Shown here: piece by piece, positions 55,926 through 64,000 of the stretch | Numbering within the stretch: position 1 is the first letter of the stretch | Layout of the letters: every line of letters begins with the position of its first letter | Assembly: GCF_018100795.1 (NCBI RefSeq) | Contig: NZ_JAGJDY010000001.1 | Coordinates: 310,001 to 374,000, forward strand | Source: Alteromonas sp. MMG017 | GTDB taxonomy: Bacteria; Pseudomonadota; Gammaproteobacteria; Enterobacterales; Alteromonadaceae | Reading direction: 5' to 3' | DNA: 64,000 nucleotides | Translations under genes and position numbers: made by a program | The notes under the pieces: generated by a model | Told to the model about the DNA's origin: nothing | Databases searched by the model: none | What the model saw: only the letters and a program-made list of their open reading frames with translations

Positions 55926-56243
55926 TTAGTGGGCTAATTTCAATACCACCACGCCTGCCACGATAAGGGCTGCGCCGAAGTAGCGCGCGATAGAAGTAGG
56001 ATCGCCATAAAACACGACCCCAACTAAAAACGTTCCTGCTGCGCCTATGCCTGTCCACACAGCATATGCAGTACCTATGGGAATATTTTTTTGCGCCATC
56101 CATAGACAAAAACCACTGGCCGCCATAAACCCTATCGCTAACGTTATCCCCATCACGCGGGTTTCAGCTTCTTGAGACAGCTTCAATCCTACAGGCCAAC
56201 CTATTTCCAATAAGCCCGCCACAATCAAATAAACCCAGCTCAT
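55926..56243 (-). CDS. sugE: SMR-family exporter, SugE/Gdx (guanidinium) type
   Basis: 105 residues, four helices. GLLEIGWPVGLK holds the conserved Glu of SMR transporters, and MAQKNIPIGTAYAVWTGIGA is the SugE/Gdx signature, so guanidinium export is more likely than broad drug efflux. ATG 56243 has AAGGAG upstream; an upstream frame start adds 14 unsupported residues. 55 bp downstream of argO on the same strand. I see no guanidine riboswitch. Confidence 0.9.
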   Translation of the reverse strand: MSWVYLIVAGLLEIGWPVGLKLSQEAETRVMGITLAIGFMAASGFCLWMAQKNIPIGTAYAVWTGIGAAGTFLVGVVFYGDPTSIARYFGAALIVAGVVVLKLAH

Positions 56244-56298
56244 TTTTTCTCCTTTTACCCTCAGCCTTTCACCAATCGCTTTCACTACTGGCTTTGCA

Positions 56299-56901
56299 CT
56301 ACAAGCTAGCCAATTGAATGCTTACCGCCCCTAATACTGCTGCGTTCAAGCGGTTGAACCAACGCCAAAATGACGGGCGCTGCATATGGTGCGCGAATTT
56401 AGCGGTTAGGGTACTTAGCCCAACAAACCATACAATAGATGCCCAAATTGCACCGAAGACAAACCACCATTTATCCAGTTGCCACTGGCTGGCCAAATTT
56501 CCCATCAACAACAGCGTATCTAAGTAAAAATGAGGATTCAACCATGTCACCGCCATGGCAATAAGGAACGCTCGCTTAAATGACGTTTGCTTCTTCGACA
56601 TTTCAAGCACAAGCGCATCATCAGCCATAGAGGCTTTAAGCTTGTTAAACGCAAACCACAAAAGAAACACAACGCCGGCCCACTTAGTTACTGATACCAA
56701 CAAAGGATATTCTTGTAACAGCAACCCGAACCCCATTGCTCCTAAGCTAATAGAAATGGCATCGCTCACGATAAACAGCAGTACGAACAACCCTGTCCAT
56801 TGACGCTTCAAAGACTGTTCGATTAAAAAACTATTTTGTGCACCAACGGCAATTATTAGGGTGCCGCCCATCACAAAACCACTCAACGCTGCCGCAAACA
56901 T
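56299..56901 (-). CDS. argO: Arginine/lysine exporter ArgO (LysE family)
   Basis: 200 residues, six membrane helices; GGTLIIAVGAQNSFLIEQSL and MAVTWLNPHFYLDTLLLMG are LysE/ArgO signatures. It exports arginine (and canavanine) in E. coli. Divergent from argP across 149 AT-rich bp, the standard arrangement for ArgP-controlled export. Confidence 0.93.
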   Translation of the reverse strand: MFAAALSGFVMGGTLIIAVGAQNSFLIEQSLKRQWTGLFVLLFIVSDAISISLGAMGFGLLLQEYPLLVSVTKWAGVVFLLWFAFNKLKASMADDALVLEMSKKQTSFKRAFLIAMAVTWLNPHFYLDTLLLMGNLASQWQLDKWWFVFGAIWASIVWFVGLSTLTAKFAHHMQRPSFWRWFNRLNAAVLGAVSIQLASL

Positions 56902-57050
56902 GAACTAGACCTCAAAAATTGAAATGAATGAATAAGATGCGTTGATTTTAGCCACTCTTTTATACTAAATTAAATTAATAATTTTTCTTTGTTATTAAAT
57001 TAATTAATACCACTGTAAGTGCTTAGTTATAAAGAGAACGAGCCTTTATC

Positions 57051-57938
57051 ATGCTTGATTACGCCGCCCTACATAGTTTTCGCGAAGTACTACGCTACGG
57101 CAGTTTTGAGCGCGGTGCACAAGCGCTCAACCTGACTCAGTCGGCAGTTTCACAAAAGATAAAGCGACTAGAACAACAAGTGGGCGGGCCGGTTTTAGTA
57201 CGAATGAAACCGTTAAAAGCCACGCCACTTGGCGAACAACTCTTGTCCCACGTGCAAAAAGTGAGCGTATTAGAAGAGCAGCTAACCACACGCCGCGGGG
57301 CGGCGGATCATGCTTCGCCACTGAGTGTCGCAGTAAACAATGATGTGCTAGCTACATGGTTTACTGAGGTGATGGCAAGATTCAGCGAGATACGTTCTAA
57401 CCCCGTACATATTTATAATGCTGATCAAACCCAAACCCGCACCCTATTGCAGCAAGGTAAAGTCATGGCCTGCATTAGCCAAACTGGCACTCCCATTACC
57501 GGCGGGCAATCAGCTAGGCTGGGTACCATGAATTATCAACTCTATGCATCACCTAGCTTTATAGAACGTTACCTTAAAAATGACGTAAGCCCTGAACGGG
57601 TAATGGGCACACCGGGCTTACTTTATGACGAATTTGATGCCGCCCTACTCACCGATTATCAGCGAGAGTGTTTAGACTTCGCACCGTCACTCACCACATG
57701 TCATTGGTATCCGTCGTCTCATGGATTTGCAAAAATGGCCGTAGAAGGCGTAGCGTGGGCGTTACTGCCAACCTTACAAGTTAAACAAGAAGTTACATCG
57801 GGCCAGCTCATCTCGCTATTTCCTAGCAAACAATTAGGTGTGCCTTTGTTTTGGCATTGGACAGAACAGGCATCAAATGCCCTTGGCGATTTTAGCCAAA
57901 TGGTTAAACACATATCAAAAGAACAGCTAAAACCATGA
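57051..57938 (+). CDS. argP: LysR-family regulator ArgP
   Basis: 295 residues. N-terminal winged helix (FERGAQALNLTQSAVSQKIK) and a substrate-binding domain; LDYAALHSFREVLRYGSFERG matches ArgP/IciA. It senses Arg/Lys and drives argO. It overlaps the methyltransferase gene by 4 bases. Confidence 0.9.
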   Translation: MLDYAALHSFREVLRYGSFERGAQALNLTQSAVSQKIKRLEQQVGGPVLVRMKPLKATPLGEQLLSHVQKVSVLEEQLTTRRGAADHASPLSVAVNNDVLATWFTEVMARFSEIRSNPVHIYNADQTQTRTLLQQGKVMACISQTGTPITGGQSARLGTMNYQLYASPSFIERYLKNDVSPERVMGTPGLLYDEFDAALLTDYQRECLDFAPSLTTCHWYPSSHGFAKMAVEGVAWALLPTLQVKQEVTSGQLISLFPSKQLGVPLFWHWTEQASNALGDFSQMVKHISKEQLKP

Positions 57939-58528
57939 AGTACAATAAACACATCGCGTATTACCACCAGCATGCTTCAAAGCTTGCTTCACAATACACT
58001 AGCGTTGCATTTGAGGATGTACATGGCGATTGGTTGTCACATATACCATCGCTAACCCATACCACTATATTAGACATAGGTGCGGGGGCAGGCAGAGACG
58101 CGAAAGCCCTGGCTGATATGGGAAATCACGTTACCGCTATTGAGCCTGCAAGCGCGATAATGCAATCGGGCATGGCCTTTACAGGAGAGTCGGTAACGTG
58201 GATTAAAGATACCCTGCCCTTACTGACATCACAAAAAAAACAACACTACGGGTTAATTTTAATTAGTGCCGTTTGGATGCATCTAACCCACGTTCAGCAA
58301 CAGCAAAGCTTGCAACGATGTAGCCAATTGCTTTTTGCCGAAGGACATTTAGTAATTACTTTACGACACGGCGAATTTGATGACGAACGGGTAGCTAATC
58401 CGGTGAATGTAAGTGACACCATCGAGTTCGCAAAATCTTGCGGCTTAACCTTAATGCATAACATCGCCTCTAGTGACAAATTGCACCGTCAAGGGGTGAG
58501 TTGGCAAACATTGATCTTTACAAAATAA
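57935..58528 (+). CDS. SAM-dependent class I methyltransferase
   Basis: 197 residues with a Rossmann fold; motif I TILDIGAGAGRDAKALA and the acidic VTAIEPAS follow the SAM-binding pattern, and ISAVWMHLTH is motif IV-like. Substrate unknown. ATGA overlap with argP implies co-translation, an unusual partner for ArgP. Confidence 0.85.
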   Translation: MKYNKHIAYYHQHASKLASQYTSVAFEDVHGDWLSHIPSLTHTTILDIGAGAGRDAKALADMGNHVTAIEPASAIMQSGMAFTGESVTWIKDTLPLLTSQKKQHYGLILISAVWMHLTHVQQQQSLQRCSQLLFAEGHLVITLRHGEFDDERVANPVNVSDTIEFAKSCGLTLMHNIASSDKLHRQGVSWQTLIFTK

Positions 58529-58667
58529 GCAGAAATGTCGCTTCACTCCGAACACTTTTCATACTAACCTAGTGCTCGATTGCAGGTTAAATAAGCAACA
58601 TAAATCCCAGCAACGTTATTCAAGCACAGTTAATTAAGCAAAGTTGTAGCCATCCGGAGGGCTTTTT

Positions 58668-60599
58668 TTGGCTGTAGTAAATAGACGTACCTGTTTCTTA
58701 ATACTTTTCGCCGCATTGGGGATGCTGTTTAGCCTTTCTTTTTCTGTGTCTGCAATCCCTGAGACTGAAGCCACAGCTGCTTCTGACACTACACCAGGTG
58801 CAATTAGCGAGAATGCATTACGTGATTTTGAAGAGTCCATTTTTCTGCATCCTCAGCAAACCTACCGCAAATTAGTCACACTCGCGCAAGCAAATGACTT
58901 CAGCAATGAAGGCCGAGTTTGGTTACTGCTACGAAAAGCACAGTCCGAAAATGTATTAACCCTATACAAAGAAATGGATGCCACCCTAGTTACTGTTGCA
59001 CCGCTCGCCAATGTAATGACCAACGAGCAGCATGCGCTGTGGCTTTATTTACGAGGGAGTCGGATGCACCAAACAGGCAATATTTCAGGCGCTATCGACA
59101 CTTTAAAGTATGCAGTTGAAGTCGCCAAAGAAAACACTAACAGTACTATTTATGTGCTCGCTATTAGAGAATTAGGTTATGGGTTTGCACTTTCAGGGGA
59201 CTACTACCGCGCCACCCTCATACTGCAAGATGCTTATAAAAACCTTGTCACTTTAAACAACCCCTTTTTTAATGGGTTATTAGAAGAGAGCTTAGGCGAC
59301 ACCTATAACTATTTGGGGAATTACACAAAAGCCATTGAGTATTACGAAGGTGCTCTTACCTTCTTCGAGTCAATTGGCTACCAACCCCATGTTGCCAGTA
59401 CCTTGTTGGGTTTAGCTATGGTGAACCGGAAACTAGAGAGTTGGGATGATGCACTTTCCTATTTTAACCGTTACGAAATAGCACTCAGCTTTACTGACAA
59501 TCACAGCGAAAATTTCTATTTGCATTATGGCCGCGCCATGACGATGGCAGAAAAAGGAGAGTGTAACCTTGCTATTGGTGCTATCGATGATGCATTGAGC
59601 TTATCGGGGCCCATTGATTACAACGCAGAACTATACAAAAAGCGCGCCCTATGCAATTTGACCCTTGATAACTTGTCTGCAGCTAAACAAGATTTATCGA
59701 AAGCACGCACTATCTTTAACGGCATAGAAGCATTGCACAATACGCAGTGGCATTTAGAGCTTGATTACATTGCAGGTTTAGTGGCATTTAAAGATAATCG
59801 CTTCGAGCAAGCTTTTGAATATATTCATATGTATTACAAAGACTTTCTTGAATTGCAGCGATTAAACAATTCAGAATATGTCACGCAAGTACAGGCTACG
59901 ATGGAGGCCGAGCGTAAAGACAAAGAAATAGCCCTATTAAAACAACAAACCCAACTGCAAGCGGTAACGGCAAGGGAGCAATCGCTGAAAGTACGACAGA
60001 AAAATATGATGCTATCAGGAGTAGCATTAATATTTGCCTTATTGCTTATTTTTGTGATTTTCCAAAATAAAAACGCAAAAAAACTACTGGCGTTATCTAT
60101 TCGAGACGAGCTTACTGGCCTGCACAATCGGCGTTATTTCTTTGATTACTTTGAAAATAACTTGGTTAAGCTGAACCCCAACCATGTTGGATTGGCACTC
60201 ATTTCTTTCGACATAGACAACTTCAAACACATTAACGACAACCTTGGTCATCACGTGGGCGACGAAGTCATTAAAACCGTGGCGCAAACTGCAGCAAATA
60301 CACTACGTACTAATGACGTTATTGCACGTATTGGGGGAGACGAGTTTATTATTGCCCTTCCCCGCACCACACTGTTACAAGCTAAAGAAATAGCCAAACG
60401 AATTCTCGAGAATATTAGAAGTCACCGTTTTATCACGAAAGAAGGCGCAGATTTTAGTGTAACGGCTAGTTTGGGCGTGGCTTATCATGATCAAAATAAG
60501 TTTATTGCTTTAGACGTAAAATCACTAATGGAGTCTGCCGACACAGCGCTATACCAATCTAAGCGTGCTGGCAAAAATCGCTTCACGGTTGCAGCTTAG
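58668..60599 (+). CDS. TPR-repeat membrane diguanylate cyclase
   Basis: 643 residues: signal peptide, about eight TPR-like helical pairs in the periplasm (60-400), a coiled coil, one membrane helix (MLSGVALIFALLLIFVIF) and a GGDEF domain (470-643) with RIGGDEF (556-560) and an I-site RTND (547-550), so feedback inhibition by c-di-GMP is expected. Start is TTG 58668, supported by GGAGGG 6 nt upstream. It precedes the DUF3034 gene by 73 bp. Confidence 0.9.
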   Translation: MAVVNRRTCFLILFAALGMLFSLSFSVSAIPETEATAASDTTPGAISENALRDFEESIFLHPQQTYRKLVTLAQANDFSNEGRVWLLLRKAQSENVLTLYKEMDATLVTVAPLANVMTNEQHALWLYLRGSRMHQTGNISGAIDTLKYAVEVAKENTNSTIYVLAIRELGYGFALSGDYYRATLILQDAYKNLVTLNNPFFNGLLEESLGDTYNYLGNYTKAIEYYEGALTFFESIGYQPHVASTLLGLAMVNRKLESWDDALSYFNRYEIALSFTDNHSENFYLHYGRAMTMAEKGECNLAIGAIDDALSLSGPIDYNAELYKKRALCNLTLDNLSAAKQDLSKARTIFNGIEALHNTQWHLELDYIAGLVAFKDNRFEQAFEYIHMYYKDFLELQRLNNSEYVTQVQATMEAERKDKEIALLKQQTQLQAVTAREQSLKVRQKNMMLSGVALIFALLLIFVIFQNKNAKKLLALSIRDELTGLHNRRYFFDYFENNLVKLNPNHVGLALISFDIDNFKHINDNLGHHVGDEVIKTVAQTAANTLRTNDVIARIGGDEFIIALPRTTLLQAKEIAKRILENIRSHRFITKEGADFSVTASLGVAYHDQNKFIALDVKSLMESADTALYQSKRAGKNRFTVAA

Positions 60600-60672
60600 G
60601 AAAAACGCGTGCAAGGCTTTATTTCTGGCAAAACTGACCTATTATTTAGGTAACCTTCAAGAAAGGGACGTT

Positions 60673-61626
60673 ATGATCAAAGCGATATTGTTTTGCCTAG
60701 GCTTTTGTTTAATTTCATTTTTCAGCTGTGCAAACACGGGCTCTCGCCTAACTGCAACGGGCGGCATTACCGGGTTTGAAGGTACCGCTGGTGGTGGTAT
60801 CACCCCTTGGGCCTTTATTAGCGGCTATGGCAGTAAAGAAGAAATTAACGGCACCGCCAACGTTCAATACCTACATTTAAACGACTACACCTTAACCACC
60901 TTTGGTGCCAGCTTAGGCATTTACGACCGCATAGAATTAAGTGTGCAGCGCCAAAGCTTGGATATTTCATCTGGTATTACTAGCAATGTCTTCAGTTTAC
61001 TCACCGATGGAGCAATTAGCGCCGCCCAATCTACCCGTATCGACATGGATATTGTGTCTGCAAAAGTGAAAGTGTTGGGTGATGGTGTATTTACTCAACG
61101 TTCTTGGATGCCCCAAGTGGCTGTTGGTGCCCAATATAAAAAGCACCGAGATTTTGATACCACCCTTCTATTGCCTGATGGCAGCGGCCCACTTCCCAAT
61201 CAAGGTGTAGCACGCATACTGGGCGCTAAAGATGATAGCGGTACTGACTTTTTTGTTTCTGCCACCAAACTTTATTTAGGCCACATTAACGGCTTTAACT
61301 TATTGACCAATTTAACTGCCCGCTATACCAAAGCTAACACCTTTGGCTTACTTGGTTTTGCTAGTGAGAATGACGATAGTTATAAAGTGGAATGGGAAGG
61401 CTCCTTAGCGCTGCTAACTAGCCCTTCAACCGTAATCGGCGTTGAGTTTAGAACTCAAACCAATCGCCTAGGCGGGTTAGCTGAAGAGGATACGGTAACC
61501 GACGCCTTCATTGCTTACTTTCCCAATAAGTCATTTTCCCTCACCGCAGCTTATGTAGATTTGGGCAACTTGCCTATGCAGCCTAGTTCGACAGGCTTCT
61601 ATCTAACTGCCACTGCAAATTTTTAA
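60673..61626 (+). CDS. DUF3034 outer-membrane beta-barrel protein
   Basis: 317 residues from ATG 60673 (MIKAILFCLGFCL), which has AAAGGGAC upstream; a longer frame starts at 60565 inside the previous gene and is not used. After a signal peptide the sequence has alternating beta-strands, GGITGFEGTAGGGITPW, and a C-terminal Phe (TATANF), typical of outer-membrane barrels. DUF3034 function is unknown. The haem-lipoprotein gene follows after 7 bp. Confidence 0.85.
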   Translation: MIKAILFCLGFCLISFFSCANTGSRLTATGGITGFEGTAGGGITPWAFISGYGSKEEINGTANVQYLHLNDYTLTTFGASLGIYDRIELSVQRQSLDISSGITSNVFSLLTDGAISAAQSTRIDMDIVSAKVKVLGDGVFTQRSWMPQVAVGAQYKKHRDFDTTLLLPDGSGPLPNQGVARILGAKDDSGTDFFVSATKLYLGHINGFNLLTNLTARYTKANTFGLLGFASENDDSYKVEWEGSLALLTSPSTVIGVEFRTQTNRLGGLAEEDTVTDAFIAYFPNKSFSLTAAYVDLGNLPMQPSSTGFYLTATANF

Positions 61627-61633
61627 GTTGGTG

Positions 61634-62104
61634 ATGATGAGTAGCTATTTACAGAAAAAAAGAATAACGACAGCCGCAATCGCGTTACTTTTAAGTATGT
61701 TAGGAGGTATAAGCGGGTGCACTTCTACGCTAACGGCAAGCCAAACTTCTGCTAGTCTGTACGATGAAATAGGTGGCAGTAAAACCCTTAACACTGTGTT
61801 TGGTGTTGCTATTAATCGAATTTATAAAGACCCTGTTATAGGGCATTATTTTAATGGCGTGCCTAAAAGTCATTTACGCAAACAACTGGTATCACAAACT
61901 TGCGAGCTTATTGGCGGCCCTTGTGTTTACGAAGGCAAAGCCATGTTAGAGACCCACAAAGATTTAAATATTAAAGAACGAGAATTTTATATTCTGGTGG
62001 AGTACGTTCAGGGCGCTATGCGAGATGTAGGGCTGACTTATCAGCAAGAAAATCAAATACTGCAAAAATTAGCCCCGATTAAATATGAAACTATTTATCT
62101 GTAA
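61634..62104 (+). CDS. Lipoprotein truncated haemoglobin (group I-like)
   Basis: 156 residues. Signal peptide with lipobox ISGC (Cys29), then a 2/2 globin fold: LYDEIGGSKTL, YFNGVPKSHLRKQL, IGGPCVYEGKAM, and proximal His108 in ETHKDLNI. A globin anchored in the periplasm or outer membrane is unusual; most truncated haemoglobins are cytosolic. Possible roles are oxygen/NO handling or haem relay to the neighbouring TonB receptor (inference). 129 bp separate it from that receptor. Confidence 0.88.
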   Translation: MMSSYLQKKRITTAAIALLLSMLGGISGCTSTLTASQTSASLYDEIGGSKTLNTVFGVAINRIYKDPVIGHYFNGVPKSHLRKQLVSQTCELIGGPCVYEGKAMLETHKDLNIKEREFYILVEYVQGAMRDVGLTYQQENQILQKLAPIKYETIYL

Positions 62105-62189
62105 TTAGTGAGAAGGTGCCCAAGACAGTTGTCTTATAAAATCTAAATATTAACTCTTACGAATAAAAAAGCTGCGTCCAATACGTTAT

Positions 62190-62201
62190 CTTACGCGTAA
62201 G
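62190..62201. promoter_or_regulatory. 12-bp palindrome upstream of the TonB receptor
   Basis: cttacgcgtaag is a perfect palindrome 33 bp before the receptor ATG, within the promoter area and beside an AT-rich taatat at 62204. It could be an operator. It does not look like a Fur box (no GATAAT hexamers). Confidence 0.4.
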
Positions 62202-62233
62202 GTTAATATCACCATCAAAAAAGACAACTTTTC

Positions 62234-64000
62234 ATGTATTTACGCTGTGCTCAATTGCCTTTACGTTTCTCTTCCGTTTCCATTGCGCTTGCATTGTCAT
62301 CAACACTTTTCATACCCGTTAGTTACGCACTAGACGATCCCGACGCGGTACCAGAACCAGATATTGAACGCATACGCATTCAAGGCAGCACGCAAACACA
62401 AAGTGGGCAATTTGTTTCAGCCTCTCAAGGTTGGGTATCGGGCGATACATTAGTCGAGCGCCCCATGCTTCGCACAGGCGAAATGCTAGAGTTTATTCCA
62501 GGCATGATGGTGACCCAGCACAGTGGTTCAGGTAAAGCGAATCAGTACTTTTTACGGGGCTTTAATTTAGACCATGGTACCGACTTCGCAGTCAGTGTAG
62601 ATGGCATGCCAGTAAATATGCGAAGCCATGGCCACGGACAGGGTTACTCAGATCTTAATTTTGTAATTCCTGAAATGGTAGACAACTTAAGCTATTTTAA
62701 AGGCACCTACTACGCCAACATTGGCGATTTCTCTAGCGCTGGCGGCGCGTATTTTAGTTCTAAAGATAGCCTTGAAAGTAACCAACTGTTTGTAACCTTA
62801 GGTGAAGACAACTATCGCCGTGCCGTAACCCTAAATTCAGCCAGTATTGGTAAAGGGACGGCTATTGCCGCTTTGGAATACCAAACCTATGACGGCCCAT
62901 GGACAGACATTAACGAAGACGTAAAGAAAAAGAACGCTAATTTACGTTATATAGTGCCTTTATTTGATGGTGAATTAGCCATTAGCGGCATGGCTTATGA
63001 AAACAATTGGAATAGCGCCGACCAAGTCCCTGCTAGAGCTATTGAAAGCGGCCTAATAGACCGATTAGGCTCGATTGATACTCAAGTAGGCGGTGATTCG
63101 TCGCGATACAGTTTGTCAGCGCAATACAGCAGCGACACGATAAATGCATCGCTTTATGCTATCGATACCGACCTTACCCTTTTCTCTAACTTCACCTATT
63201 TCTTAGATAACCCAGATATGGGAGATCAATTCGAACAAGCTGATGATAGAAAAATCTATGGGGGTGAATTATCTACAACACTTCCTCTTTCTACTCCATT
63301 TACCGTTGTCGAAGGAAGCAGTATTACCTTGGGTGGGCAATGGCGATATGACGATATCGATAATGTAGGGTTGTATCGCACACAAGACTTGCAGCGTATA
63401 GGTACTAATGGCGAAGGTATCATTCGTGAAGATGCGATAGAAAGTAGTTCTTACGCTGCCTTCGTCCAGTCAACAATAATGCTCTCAGATGCACTGTCTC
63501 TATCACTAGGTGGACGTTACGACTACTTTGACGTAGAGGTAGACGGCCAAAGTGAAAACAGCGGTAGCGAAAGCGAGGGTATGTTTAGCCTAAAAGCGGG
63601 CCTGAAATATCGCGTTACCGACACGGTTACCACCTTTGCCAACATAGGCCAGGGTTATCATTCGAACGATGCTCGAGGGACTACCATTACTCAAGACCCG
63701 GTCACAGGTGAAGCCGTAGAGCCCGCACCGTTATTGGTTCGCTCACTAGGTTACGAAACCGGCATTAACTGGACTGACGACAAAACGTACAATATTTCAG
63801 CTGCGCTTTGGCAGTTAGAATTAGACAGTGAGTTAGTATACGTAGGTGATGCGGGCTTTACCGAAGCAAGCCGCCCCTCTAAACGTTACGGGGTGGAGCT
63901 AAGCGCTTATTACTGGTTAAGTCATCACCTTACTGCCGATGTAGAAGCGGCATACACCAAGGCACGCTTTAGCGATACCGTTGATGGTGAAGGGGATCAT
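62234..64000 (+). CDS. TonB-dependent outer-membrane receptor, 3' end cut by window edge
   Basis: My translation from ATG 62234 gives a signal peptide, a plug domain (TGEMLEFIPGMMVTQHSG, YFLRGFNLDHGTDFAVSVDG) and barrel strands, open for 589 codons to the edge without a stop. RSHGHGQGYSD in the plug is His-rich, which would suit a metal or metal-chelate ligand, but this is speculation. No TonB box is obvious near the N-terminus. Cluster mates are the DUF3034 barrel and the globin lipoprotein. Confidence 0.92.
   Translation, partial: MYLRCAQLPLRFSSVSIALALSSTLFIPVSYALDDPDAVPEPDIERIRIQGSTQTQSGQFVSASQGWVSGDTLVERPMLRTGEMLEFIPGMMVTQHSGSGKANQYFLRGFNLDHGTDFAVSVDGMPVNMRSHGHGQGYSDLNFVIPEMVDNLSYFKGTYYANIGDFSSAGGAYFSSKDSLESNQLFVTLGEDNYRRAVTLNSASIGKGTAIAALEYQTYDGPWTDINEDVKKKNANLRYIVPLFDGELAISGMAYENNWNSADQVPARAIESGLIDRLGSIDTQVGGDSSRYSLSAQYSSDTINASLYAIDTDLTLFSNFTYFLDNPDMGDQFEQADDRKIYGGELSTTLPLSTPFTVVEGSSITLGGQWRYDDIDNVGLYRTQDLQRIGTNGEGIIREDAIESSSYAAFVQSTIMLSDALSLSLGGRYDYFDVEVDGQSENSGSESEGMFSLKAGLKYRVTDTVTTFANIGQGYHSNDARGTTITQDPVTGEAVEPAPLLVRSLGYETGINWTDDKTYNISAALWQLELDSELVYVGDAGFTEASRPSKRYGVELSAYYWLSHHLTADVEAAYTKARFSDTVDGEGDH

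Noticed and set aside
55903-56300. Guanidine riboswitch for the sugE-type gene
   Set aside because: Only 55 bp separate it from argO, with no room for a ykkC element.
58529-58667. GEMM c-di-GMP riboswitch before the TPR-GGDEF gene
   Set aside because: gcaaag and ccgg fragments resemble part of the motif, but the GGCAAACC and paired stems are absent; ccggaggg is better explained as the Shine-Dalgarno sequence of the TTG start.
60565-60672. Upstream extension of the DUF3034 gene
   Set aside because: The extension lies in the previous gene's 3' end and leads into a normal signal peptide only at ATG 60673.
1-64000. tRNA, rRNA, CRISPR arrays, insertion sequences, prophage or integron
   Set aside because: No direct-repeat spacer arrays, transposase genes, integrases other than XerC, or structural RNA sequences were recognised.

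Overview
The window looks like part of a chromosome from a marine gammaproteobacterium close to Alteromonas (Alteromonadaceae). This rests on moderate GC, the gene set (a YajR-type MFS carrier, UvrA, RraA, Mpl, UbiX, UvrD, RecQ, SelO, DUF3300, DUF3034, DUF484) and gene order such as lptM-lysA-dapF-DUF484-xerC-yigB next to uvrD. I see no rRNA, tRNA, CRISPR array, insertion sequence or prophage. Almost everything is core or lineage-typical chromosome, so novelty is more likely in intergenic elements and a few gene pairings than in an island.

Layout. 1-3.3 kb: galactose genes (galT cut by the left edge, galM, divergent galR-type regulator) with a candidate LacI-family operator before galT. 3.3-3.66 kb: a gene-free stretch with nine GATC sites, a perfect DnaA box and inverted repeats, which looks origin-like. 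3.7-9.6 kb: a lipoprotein hydrolase lacking its nucleophile, a HAD phosphatase, yajR and uvrA. 9.7-18.5 kb: a YegD-like Hsp70, a thioesterase/2OG-oxygenase pair, DUF3299, ppa, fbp, mpl-ubiX, an S1/P1 nuclease and rraA. 18.9-20.5 kb: a PAP2 phosphatase and an MJ1255-type glycosyltransferase. 20.5-28.6 kb: the lptM-lysA-dapF-DUF484-xerC-yigB run, cysE, and uvrD with a LexA box. 28.6-41.2 kb: a receiver-GGDEF protein, rarD, mgtE, a thioesterase, recQ, a GST, selO with a small overlapping partner, a 7TMR-DISM/PAS/GGDEF/EAL protein and ribA. 41.4-46.1 kb: DUF3300 with an Arg-Ser repeat tail, zntB, and a chemoreceptor with a histidine-rich membrane sensor followed by a small thioredoxin-like protein. 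46.1-49.5 kb: a histone-deacetylase-like enzyme overlapping a CoA-transferase/GNAT fusion, then a small hydrolase. 49.5-55.8 kb: an RND efflux pair, a J-domain protein and DUF1499. 55.9-58.5 kb: sugE-type exporter and argO, divergent argP and a methyltransferase. 58.7-64 kb: a TPR-GGDEF protein, a DUF3034 outer-membrane protein, a lipoprotein truncated haemoglobin and a TonB receptor cut by the right edge.

The parts most worth following up are the GATC/DnaA-box element at about 3390-3631, the acyltransferase-deacetylase operon with a 13-bp inverted repeat in its leader, the DUF3034/haem-lipoprotein/TonB cluster at the right end, and the chemoreceptor/thioredoxin-like pair. Three proteins with GGDEF domains lie within about 32 kb, so c-di-GMP signalling is well represented. 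All calls come from reading the sequence and family knowledge; no database search was run.
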